From NCBI GenBank assembly GCA_014380545.1, contig JACMJP010000059.1, positions 1 through 10,018 of the forward strand: 10,018 bases of DNA, given 5' to 3'. The translations under genes and the position numbers were made by a program. Shown here piece by piece: positions 1-6,462 of the stretch (within the stretch, counting starts at the first letter, position 1; the number at the start of each line of letters is the position of its first letter). The stretch is from Chitinophagales bacterium (lineage in GTDB: Bacteria > Bacteroidota > Bacteroidia > Chitinophagales > BACL12). The notes below the pieces were generated by a model that worked only from the letters and a program-made list of their open reading frames with translations, was not told the origin of the DNA and searched no databases.

Positions 1-975
1 AAAATACATTTCCTTTCCGGTAGCGGGGTGTGTGAAGCCGAGTGATTTTGCATGCAGCGCCTGGCGGGGAATAATGGTAAAACAGTTATCAATAAATTGT
101 TTGTATTTGGTGTAAATGGTTCCCCGCAATATGCGGTTGCCCCCATAAGTGTCGTCGTTAAAAACGGAATGCCCGATGCTTTGCATGTGTACCCGTATCT
201 GGTGTGTGCGACCAGTTTCCAGTCGGCACTCAATAAGGGATACATAACCGAGATTTTGCAATACTTTATAATGTGTTATTGCATGTTTACCTGTATCGTC
301 AGTTAATACAGTAAATAATTTTCTTAAGCGGGGGTGTCTGCCAATGTTTGCATTAATTGTTCCTTCTTCATGATCAAATTCGCCCCACACAAGTGCATAA
401 TATTTCCTGTTTATGGTGTGATTAAAAAATTGTTTTGCAAGATGCTGCAAACTCAATTCGTTTTTTGCAATGATGACGATGCCGGTGGTATTTTTATCAA
501 TGCGATGCACTAAGCCGGGGCGATATGCTTCGCCTTCTTTTTTCGGCAACTGCTCATAATGATATAATAATGCGTTTACAAGTGTGCCGGTAAAATTTCC
601 AAGCCCGGGATGCACAACCATGCCTGCGGGTTTATTTACTAGCAACAGGTGATCGTCTTCAAATAAAATATCAAGCGGAATATTTTCCGGCAGAACAGAA
701 TATTCATTTGTTCTTTCGGAAAGCAGAATTACAATTTCGTCATGCGGTTTAATTTTATAATTTGATTTAACGGGTTTGTTATTTACCAAAATACAATTTG
801 CATCGGCAGCGTATTGAATTTTTGTGCGGCTTATTTTTTCAATGCGGTCGGCAAGAAATTTATCAATGCGGTAAGGTTCCTGTCCACGATCCGTTACTAT
901 GCGATAGCGTTCGTAAAAGCCGTCTTCAATGTCCTGCTCAGAATTATTTATTTCTATGCCTGTTTGTTTATCCAA
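1..975 (-). CDS. rluD: RluA/RluD-family 23S rRNA pseudouridine synthase, 3' end cut by window edge
   Basis: The enzyme converts specific uridines in RNA to pseudouridine; RluD-type members act on 23S rRNA. The 325 visible residues show an N-terminal S4 RNA-binding domain (about 35-82, beginning YRIDKFLADRI), a VNKPAGMVVHPG motif (113-124), the catalytic motif HRIDKNTTG (157-165) with the nucleophile Asp160, and GRTHQIRVHM (255-264). The frame stays open to base 1, so perhaps 20-25 C-terminal residues are missing by comparison with the family. The start is a TTG at 975: an in-frame TAA lies at 979-981, the first in-frame ATG is far downstream inside the catalytic domain, and starting there would remove the S4 domain. 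No Shine-Dalgarno sequence is evident. The gene lies 27 bases after the lipB stop and is probably cotranscribed with it. Family assignment is certain; RluD rather than another S4-containing paralogue, and so the exact target uridines, is inferred. Confidence 0.93.
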   Translation of the reverse strand, partial: MDKQTGIEINNSEQDIEDGFYERYRIVTDRGQEPYRIDKFLADRIEKISRTKIQYAADANCILVNNKPVKSNYKIKPHDEIVILLSERTNEYSVLPENIPLDILFEDDHLLLVNKPAGMVVHPGLGNFTGTLVNALLYHYEQLPKKEGEAYRPGLVHRIDKNTTGIVIIAKNELSLQHLAKQFFNHTINRKYYALVWGEFDHEEGTINANIGRHPRLRKLFTVLTDDTGKHAITHYKVLQNLGYVSLIECRLETGRTHQIRVHMQSIGHSVFNDDTYGGNRILRGTIYTKYKQFIDNCFTIIPRQALHAKSLGFTHPATGKEMYF

Positions 976-1002
976 AATTTAAAATTAAGATTGCGGGTGA
1001 TG

Positions 1003-1719
1003 TTAATGTATTGCAACATTTTGAAATTTGCATTCAAATACTTCTTCGAAATGCTGCAGTATAATTTCTTTTACTTCGTCAATATCTGTTTCTCTGCCGA
1101 GTTCTTTTTGTAAAGATGTAACAGCTTTATCATTTATTCCGCATGGAATGATGTAATTAAAATAATTAAGATCGGTATTTACATTGAATGCAAAGCCATG
1201 CATGGTTACCCATCGGCTGCAGCGGATGCCTATTGCACAAATTTTTCTTGCTTTTAATTTATTCTGCGGATCGAGCCACACACCTGTTACGCCGGGTAAT
1301 CTTTCGCCCTTAATATCATAAGCTGCAAGTGTGCGGATAATTATTTCTTCAATGCAGCGCAAATATTTTCCGATGTCGGTAAAAAAATAATCAAGGTCGA
1401 GAATAGGATAACCTACAATTTGCCCCGGGCCGTGAAAGGTTACATCTCCTCCCCTGTTGATATTAAATTTTTGAATGTTGTGTTGTTTTAAAAAATGTTC
1501 GTTTATGAGAATGTTTTCTGCATCAGCGTTTTTTCCGAGTGTAATTACGGGGCTGTGTTCGCATAATAAGAAATGATGTTGGTGAGGAATTTTATTCTCA
1601 TCGGTTAATTCCCTGTTTTTTATTTTTGTTTGTACAACAGCATTAAATAATTGCTCCTGCAAATTCCAGGCATCCTGGTAATTTATTTTTCCGAGATCGT
1701 TAAACAGGACAGTTTGCAT
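1003..1719 (-). CDS. lipB: Octanoyl-[acyl-carrier-protein]:protein octanoyltransferase LipB
   Basis: LipB moves octanoyl groups from acyl carrier protein to the lipoyl-domain lysine of dehydrogenase and glycine-cleavage proteins, the first step of cytoplasmic lipoate synthesis. The 238-residue product has the family signature RGGDVTFHGPGQ (89-100), the lysine of the KICAIG segment (K159) and the cysteine of the IIPCGI segment (C193). The last two match the Lys/Cys catalytic dyad of known LipB enzymes. MHGFAFNVNTDL between them is also typical. I chose the ATG at 1719; an upstream in-frame TTG at 1731 would add four residues (MIPA), but the family normally starts just before the FxDLGxIxYxxAW segment. 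The gene follows the sugar isomerase gene by 36 bases and precedes the pseudouridine synthase by 27, consistent with one transcript. No lipA is visible in the window. Confidence 0.95.
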   Translation of the reverse strand: MQTVLFNDLGKINYQDAWNLQEQLFNAVVQTKIKNRELTDENKIPHQHHFLLCEHSPVITLGKNADAENILINEHFLKQHNIQKFNINRGGDVTFHGPGQIVGYPILDLDYFFTDIGKYLRCIEEIIIRTLAAYDIKGERLPGVTGVWLDPQNKLKARKICAIGIRCSRWVTMHGFAFNVNTDLNYFNYIIPCGINDKAVTSLQKELGRETDIDEVKEIILQHFEEVFECKFQNVAIH

Positions 1720-1755
1720 TGCAGGTATCAATAATAATTTGCGGTATAAAGTTTC

Positions 1756-2739
1756 TTATTTTTTTGCAAGTTCTTTTTTCAACTTATCAAGCACTTCAAT
1801 TTTAACTGCATCAACATTTCGCAATTCTGCCAGGTAAAAAGAAACCCAATCGCCCAAATGAATTAAATAAAACATTTTTTCCAGCATGGAATTACCTTCA
1901 GAATAAACTTCAAATACTGCATATACTTTTTTCTGAATGAATTTTTTTGAAAGGTCAAAACGTTTTTTTATTTGTGCATCATCATCTGCATTGCGCAAAA
2001 ACACGATGGCCATATTTTCATTCTCATGATGAAATCCCACAAGCTCGTTATGATTCATCTCAGAAATTGCATTTGCAAAACTGTGCATTTTAGGATTTTC
2101 ATTCATTTGTTGTTTCCATCTTATGCCAATGCTTTGCATTGCAACAGATGCATAAATGAGTGGAATTTTATTATGCAATTTTTTTGCAAGTGTTTTAGCA
2201 GAAGTTCTTATACTCTTAGTATTGCTGTATAAATATTTTGAAGCTGCTTCAATTTCCGGAATAAAATCTTTTTTAATAAACCCTGCTTTATACAAAATAA
2301 ATAACTGTGCAACTATAGAATATCCCAGACATGTTCTTGGCGGCATGGCACCGGGAATTCTGATAATAAGGATTTTATTTTTTTCTGCAATTTTTTCTAT
2401 TGCTCCACCAGTTGTAATGCAAATAATAGCACATTTATTTTTTATGGCATGTTCTAATGCAGAAACTGTTTCCACTGTTTCGCCCGAATAGCTTGAACAA
2501 ATTACCAACGTATTTTTATTTGCATAAGCAGGAAGTGTGTAACTGTTATTTATCGCAATGGGAATTTTAATTGTATCCTGCACATATTCTTTTACAATTG
2601 CTCCGCCAATACCTGAGCCACCCATGCCCGTAATAATAATGTTGTTTATTGTTTTTTGTGTTTTTATTTTCCTGATCGTTTCACTTATCCTTATCGCTTC
2701 CATTAACTGATGCGGAAAAGTCTCAATATATTTGTCCAT
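1756..2739 (-). CDS. Bifunctional phosphoglucose/phosphomannose isomerase (SIS-domain family)
   Basis: The enzyme interconverts fructose 6-phosphate with glucose 6-phosphate and with mannose 6-phosphate in the cytoplasm, feeding glycolysis and GDP-mannose/glycan precursors. The 327-residue product has tandem SIS folds: GMGGSGIGG (38-46), the phosphate-binding SSYSGET (82-88), PPRTCLGY (133-140), ENPK (214-217) and NHNELVGF (229-236). R135, E214 and H230 line up with the catalytic Arg, Glu and His known from the archaeal PGI/PMI enzyme, and a C-terminal lysine (K313 in VDAVKIEV) may be the remaining active-site residue. I chose the ATG at 2739 (MDKYIETFP). In-frame ATGs at 2748 and 2769 exist, but the one at 2769 lies upstream of the likely promoter and its extra residues (MLLLCKRMLL) are not family-like. 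It is the first gene of the leftward housekeeping run. Substrate preference between glucose and mannose phosphate cannot be read from the sequence. Confidence 0.9.
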   Translation of the reverse strand: MDKYIETFPHQLMEAIRISETIRKIKTQKTINNIIITGMGGSGIGGAIVKEYVQDTIKIPIAINNSYTLPAYANKNTLVICSSYSGETVETVSALEHAIKNKCAIICITTGGAIEKIAEKNKILIIRIPGAMPPRTCLGYSIVAQLFILYKAGFIKKDFIPEIEAASKYLYSNTKSIRTSAKTLAKKLHNKIPLIYASVAMQSIGIRWKQQMNENPKMHSFANAISEMNHNELVGFHHENENMAIVFLRNADDDAQIKKRFDLSKKFIQKKVYAVFEVYSEGNSMLEKMFYLIHLGDWVSFYLAELRNVDAVKIEVLDKLKKELAKK

Positions 2740-2747
2740 AAGCAACA

Positions 2748-2756
2748 TACGTTTGC
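2748..2756 (+). promoter_or_regulatory. Bacteroidota-type -7 box for yraN
   Basis: TACGTTTGC matches the Bacteroidota -7 consensus TAnnTTTGC at every fixed position. It ends 17 bases before the yraN ATG, which would give a short leader. No TTTG box sits at the usual 19-21 base spacing; the nearest (2731-2734) is only 13 bases away, so the -33 element is missing or weak. Confidence 0.5.
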
Positions 2757-2763
2757 AAAGTAA
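2755..2763 (-). promoter_or_regulatory. Possible divergent -7 box for the sugar isomerase operon
   Basis: Read on the minus strand, TTACTTTGC differs from TAnnTTTGC by one base. It shares the palindrome TTTGCAAA (2752-2759) with the plus-strand -7 box. It ends 16 bases upstream of the chosen isomerase ATG at 2739, a spacing almost the same as on the other side. No good -33 element is visible. Confidence 0.35.
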
Positions 2764-2773
2764 CAACATTTTT

Positions 2774-3166
2774 ATGAGCGACAGGAAAGCATTAGGGAAT
2801 TCAGGTGAATTAAAAGCAATAGCATATTTACAGCAGAAAGGTTATGTAATACTTAAAACAAACTGGCGCAGTGGCAGGGCTGAAATTGATATTATTGCTC
2901 AGGATAAAAATATTATTGTATTTGCGGAAGTAAAAACAAGAACAAATTATGCTTTCGGTTTTCCAGAAGCATCGGTGAATACTGCAAAACAAAAACTTAT
3001 GGCAAAAGCAGCAGGCAATTATTTACATGATAACAATTTAGAGAATGAAATACGGTTTGACATAATTGCTATTTACTACAGCAAAGAAAATACATGGGAT
3101 ATTAAACATTTTGAAGATGCATTTTTTCCAAACCCTGCGGATGAAATTGATAGCTTTGAAGAATGA
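2774..3166 (+). CDS. yraN: YraN family protein (UPF0102), endonuclease-like fold
   Basis: This is a small cytoplasmic protein of the widespread UPF0102 family, related to Holliday-junction-resolvase-like nucleases; its physiological role is not established. The 130-residue product shows the PD-(D/E)XK-like core: E11 in NSGELKAIAYL, RAEIDII (35-41) with E37 and D39, FAEVKTR (50-56) with E52 and K54, and RFDIIAI (94-100). The length is normal for the family. I chose the ATG at 2774 (MSDRKALGNSGE); an in-frame TTG at 2732 would add 14 unrelated residues and would overlap the divergent isomerase start. The first acidic core motif is AEID where many members have GEID. The gene stands alone on the plus strand, divergent from the isomerase operon, and ends 6 bases before the end of the convergent lipid operon. 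Confidence 0.9.
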   Translation: MSDRKALGNSGELKAIAYLQQKGYVILKTNWRSGRAEIDIIAQDKNIIVFAEVKTRTNYAFGFPEASVNTAKQKLMAKAAGNYLHDNNLENEIRFDIIAIYYSKENTWDIKHFEDAFFPNPADEIDSFEE

Positions 3167-3172
3167 TAAAAA

Positions 3173-4381
3173 TTAAAAATTCAAATTATTGGGACGGGTA
3201 TAGATCATTTGCACAACATTAATATTCCGCATATTAAATGCAGCTTCGCAATAAGAGAAATAATAATTCCATTTGCGAATGAAAGTTTCATCAAAACCGA
3301 GCAACCTGATCCTTTCAAGATTATTATTAAATGATTCCTTCCACTGCGCTAATGTTATTGCATAACTTTTTCCGAGATCCTTTAAACCAAATAAAAACAT
3401 ATCGCCTGTTTCATTAACTGATCTGTTAATGGCAGCGATACTCGGCAATAAACTTCCGGGAAAAATATGTTTCTGAATAAAATCAACGTTATTTTTCAGT
3501 TCCTCAAATCTTGAATCTGGGCAAATAATTGCCTGTATTGCCAGCACACCGTCCGGTTTCAGAACACTGTGTATTTTTTCAAAATACGTTCTTAAATATT
3601 TTGCTCCAACAGCTTCAATCATTTCAATGGAAATAATTTTATCATATAGGCCTTCAATTTTTCTGTAATCTTTTAGCTGTACTTCAATTTTATCCTGGAG
3701 GTTTTCTTTTTTAATTCTTTCCACCGCAAAATCAAATTGTTGTTGGGAAATTGTTACTGATGTTATTTTACAATGATATTTTTTTACGGCATAAATTGCA
3801 AAACCACCCCAGCCTGTGCCAATTTCCAGAACATGATCACCGGGTTTTAATTTAGCCGCCTGACAAAGGCTTTCATATTTTTCACATTGTGCTTCCTCAA
3901 GATTAAGATCAGGTTTATTAAAATATGCACTTGAGTATGTCATTGATTCGTCCAGAAACAAACTGAAAAATTCATTACTCAGATCATAGTGCTTTGCAAT
4001 ATTTTTCTTTGAACCTCCACTGGAATTTTTTCTATTACGGTGTAATAATTTATTTACAAACTGAAACGCATTTAATGCTAATGACTGCACCCGGCTGCCG
4101 GATAGTGTTGGTGAATTTTCAACATTCAATAAAAACCAGGATAATAATTTTGTGAGGTCGGATGTTCCCCATTCACCCGCCATATAAGCTTCTGCAAAAC
4201 CAATATCGCCAAATAAAAATGCCCTTCTGAAGAAATGATCATCATGCACCTGCACATCTGCATGGAGCTCATTTAAAATATTTCCTAATTCCATTATTGA
4301 ACCATCAGCAAGGGTTATTTTTAAATAACCCTTTTGCATGGGTTTCAGAAATTTTAGTATTGTGTGCTTATAAAAAGACAT
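3173..4381 (-). CDS. CFA-synthase-like SAM-dependent methyltransferase (operon gene 4)
   Basis: This is a cyclopropane-fatty-acyl-phospholipid synthase family protein, expected to transfer a one-carbon unit from S-adenosylmethionine to a double bond of a membrane lipid acyl chain. Its 402 residues include the family N-terminal region (about 20-110, with GFAEAYMAGEW), the HYDLSNEFFSLFLD entry motif (131-144), the SAM-binding VLEIGTGWGGFA (184-195), SIEMIEAVG (251-259), and a C-terminal part with YCEAAFNMR (377-385). Relative to E. coli Cfa, E256 (Glu239) and Y340 (Tyr317) are kept, but the position of Cys139 is S151 (YSSAYF), the His after the Glu is A257, and the position of His266 is Q283. 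These changes resemble the CFA subgroup found beside DUF1365 genes, from memory. The start ATG at 4381 lies 1 base after the DUF1365 stop, so translation is probably coupled. Whether the product is a cyclopropane, a methyl branch or something else is not known. Confidence 0.88.
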   Translation of the reverse strand: MSFYKHTILKFLKPMQKGYLKITLADGSIMELGNILNELHADVQVHDDHFFRRAFLFGDIGFAEAYMAGEWGTSDLTKLLSWFLLNVENSPTLSGSRVQSLALNAFQFVNKLLHRNRKNSSGGSKKNIAKHYDLSNEFFSLFLDESMTYSSAYFNKPDLNLEEAQCEKYESLCQAAKLKPGDHVLEIGTGWGGFAIYAVKKYHCKITSVTISQQQFDFAVERIKKENLQDKIEVQLKDYRKIEGLYDKIISIEMIEAVGAKYLRTYFEKIHSVLKPDGVLAIQAIICPDSRFEELKNNVDFIQKHIFPGSLLPSIAAINRSVNETGDMFLFGLKDLGKSYAITLAQWKESFNNNLERIRLLGFDETFIRKWNYYFSYCEAAFNMRNINVVQMIYTRPNNLNF

Positions 4382-4382
4382 A

Positions 4383-5171
4383 TTAAATGTTTGTAATTCC
4401 TCTTTGCATATCTTTATTATCCTTCTTTTTATGATATGGCATTTTCTTCAACCACAACTTAAACGCTTCCCAGTGAATTCCGCCTATTACTTTTAAAGTT
4501 ACAAAAGGAAACCGGAATACATACGATAAAAGCCGGGAATCGGTTAATTTTTTCTGAGAACCCGTTAATGTACTGATGAAAAATTTCTCCCCCTGCTTAT
4601 CATTTACATTTATTTGAACATGCAATTTTTCATCCGGTATTTGAAAACGGAAAACAAATTCTGTATCCATATCTATGAAAGGCGAAACATAAAAATATTT
4701 TTCTGCATGCTGCTCAAACTTTTCGCCCTTTTTCTGATCAATAAAAAATAATTTCATTTCTCCGTAAGTATTGCTTATTTCAGCAATAACATACATACAA
4801 TTTCCATCTTCATCATAACAATAATAAAAACTAACTGGATTAAACACATGCCCGAACATGCGCAGGTGTGTTAGCAGGAAAACTTGTTGCGGGAATGTTT
4901 GTACTCCCTGCTCAGTAAGATAATTGTTTAATTTTTCTTTTACAGTCAATTTATTTCTTACATCGCCTTTAGGAAATTTAAAATGATCATCATCCCGGAA
5001 ATTAAATATATTGAATTTGTTTCTCGAAAGGAGCTTTAAGCTCTTTGATAAAATATCAATTTCATCAATCTCAATCCAAAACATAAAAATATTGTAAGTA
5101 AACCTGTGCTTTTTTGGAGCAAGCCGGTTATGCATCACTAAACATTTATATAGCCTGGAATTTAACTCCAT
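4383..5171 (-). CDS. DUF1365 family protein (operon gene 3)
   Basis: The protein belongs to the DUF1365 family, whose biochemical function is not established to my knowledge; members are regularly encoded next to COG2907 FAD oxidoreductases and CFA synthases. The 262-residue product shows the family marks: LYKCLVMHNRL near the N-terminus, HRFTYNIF (22-29), SRNKFNIFNFRDDDH with an FxDxDH-like ending (50-63), GHVFNPVSFYYCYD (107-120), SNTYGE (133-138), FYVSPF (160-165) and HWEAFKLWLKK (233-243). I see no signal peptide or clear membrane helix. I chose the ATG at 5171; a TTG at 5198 would add nine residues that do not look family-like. The chosen start overlaps the end of the FAD gene by 10 bases, and the stop is 1 base from the CFA gene, so the three are probably translationally coupled. 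A role with the two neighbours in acyl-chain modification is inferred from context only. Confidence 0.88.
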   Translation of the reverse strand: MELNSRLYKCLVMHNRLAPKKHRFTYNIFMFWIEIDEIDILSKSLKLLSRNKFNIFNFRDDDHFKFPKGDVRNKLTVKEKLNNYLTEQGVQTFPQQVFLLTHLRMFGHVFNPVSFYYCYDEDGNCMYVIAEISNTYGEMKLFFIDQKKGEKFEQHAEKYFYVSPFIDMDTEFVFRFQIPDEKLHVQINVNDKQGEKFFISTLTGSQKKLTDSRLLSYVFRFPFVTLKVIGGIHWEAFKLWLKKMPYHKKKDNKDMQRGITNI

Positions 5172-6424
5172 ATATCTTTCTTCAAAACTGCCGAACAAAC
5201 ATTTACTGCACTCATAAAAGCATCTTCATGAAAACCGTAACGAAAGTAACTCCCGCAAAAATAGATTTGTTCATTTGTATTTAGTTCGGATAACCTGTTT
5301 TGCATTTGCATTGCTTCAACTGTAAATATCGGGTGTTCATATTCAAATTCCCTGATTATTTTTTTTTCATCAATATTTCCCTGATCATTAATTGTAACAA
5401 AATAATTTTTCTTTTTTGATACATCCTGCAAACTGTTCATCCAGTAGGTACACGAGGAAACTAAATTATCGTTCTTTTTTTCTATTCTGTAATTCCAGCT
5501 GCTCCAAACTTTTTTTAAGTTCGGCATTATGGTTTCGTCAGTATGTAATGTAGCCTTGTTCTTTTCATACGCAAATTGTGATAATAATTCTTCTTCCTTA
5601 TCTGTTATATCACTTAACATTCTCAGAGTCTGATCTGCATGTGATGCAAGTATAACTTTATCAAAAGAAAACATTTCTCCATTTTCCAGTCCCACTTCAA
5701 CATCATTTACATTTCTTTTTATACTTACGACTTTTGAATTGATCCTGATTTTATCCTTAAAGGGTTCTATCAGCCTTTTTTTATATTCCTCACTTCCACC
5801 ATCAACCGTGTACCACTGAAATTGTGTATCTAATCCGAGGAAGCCATGATTTTTAAAAAACCTTACTAAATTCAATGCAGGAAATTTTGATGATGTTTCC
5901 GGCGGGGTGCTCCACAATGCAGAACTCATAGGTAATAAGTACCAGTTCAATAGATCTTGATTGAACTTTTTAAAATTACAATATTCCTGAATTGATAAAC
6001 TTTGAAATTTTGTATCATTTAATATTTCTATACATTCTTTATTAAATCTGTTGAGTTGCCGTAAGAATTTTATATACCGGGGATTAAATATATTTTTTCT
6101 CTGTGCAAATAATTTATTTAAACTGCTGCCGCAGTATTCAATATTTTCATGCACAATATGAGCGGCAAAACTCATGAATGTTTTTTTTAACGGAACATTT
6201 AGTTGTTTAAACAATTTTATGAGCAGCGGATAATTTTCCTGATTGCACACAATAAACCCGGTATCCACCGGTATCGAAATATTACCCTCAGGAATATAAA
6301 CCGTATTTGTATGTCCTCCTATATAATTATTTTGTTCAAAAACAACAATATCAAAATGTTTATGCAGAAAATGTGCACAGCCCAGTCCTGCTATTCCGGT
6401 TCCTACTATTGCAATTTTTTTCAT
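5162..6424 (-). CDS. COG2907-type FAD-dependent amine-oxidase-like oxidoreductase (operon gene 2)
   Basis: This flavoenzyme has an amine-oxidase/phytoene-desaturase-like fold. The true substrate is unknown, but neighbours suggest an unsaturated or methylated acyl chain rather than an amine. Its 420 residues begin with a dinucleotide-binding motif GTGIAG (8-13) ending at E30, followed by GGHTNT (36-41), VDTGFIVCN (53-61), ALWSTPPE (169-176), WYTVDGGSEEY (204-214), TLHTDETIMP (292-301) and a C-terminal FAD-contact segment FCGSYFRYGFHEDAFMSA (389-406). The ATG at 6424 starts directly with the Rossmann strand MKKIAIVG, so it leaves no room for a signal peptide. It follows operon gene 1 by 38 bases and overlaps the DUF1365 gene by 10. 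The family call rests on the full set of motifs; carotenoid or amine oxidation is less likely because no carotenoid or amine genes are nearby. Confidence 0.9.
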   Translation of the reverse strand: MKKIAIVGTGIAGLGCAHFLHKHFDIVVFEQNNYIGGHTNTVYIPEGNISIPVDTGFIVCNQENYPLLIKLFKQLNVPLKKTFMSFAAHIVHENIEYCGSSLNKLFAQRKNIFNPRYIKFLRQLNRFNKECIEILNDTKFQSLSIQEYCNFKKFNQDLLNWYLLPMSSALWSTPPETSSKFPALNLVRFFKNHGFLGLDTQFQWYTVDGGSEEYKKRLIEPFKDKIRINSKVVSIKRNVNDVEVGLENGEMFSFDKVILASHADQTLRMLSDITDKEEELLSQFAYEKNKATLHTDETIMPNLKKVWSSWNYRIEKKNDNLVSSCTYWMNSLQDVSKKKNYFVTINDQGNIDEKKIIREFEYEHPIFTVEAMQMQNRLSELNTNEQIYFCGSYFRYGFHEDAFMSAVNVCSAVLKKDIWS

Positions 6425-6462
6425 ATTAAGTTCTCACACGGCGATTAACGTTCATCTTATGA

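Noticed and set aside
52..306. Open frame of 84 codons on the plus strand
   Set aside because: It lies antisense within the pseudouridine synthase, whose motifs are unmistakable, and its translation has no recognisable domain.
798..1113. Two overlapping plus-strand open frames of 88 and 99 codons
   Set aside because: They are antisense to the start of the pseudouridine synthase gene and the end of lipB; cysteine- and phenylalanine-rich translations look like reverse complements of coding DNA.
1972..2491. Plus-strand open frames of 86 and 111 codons
   Set aside because: They are antisense to the well-supported sugar isomerase gene and show no domain or start signal.
5162..5198. 37-base overlap between the FAD and DUF1365 genes
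   Set aside because: The longer overlap depends on a TTG start at 5198; the ATG at 5171 matches the family N-terminus and gives a 10-base overlap instead.
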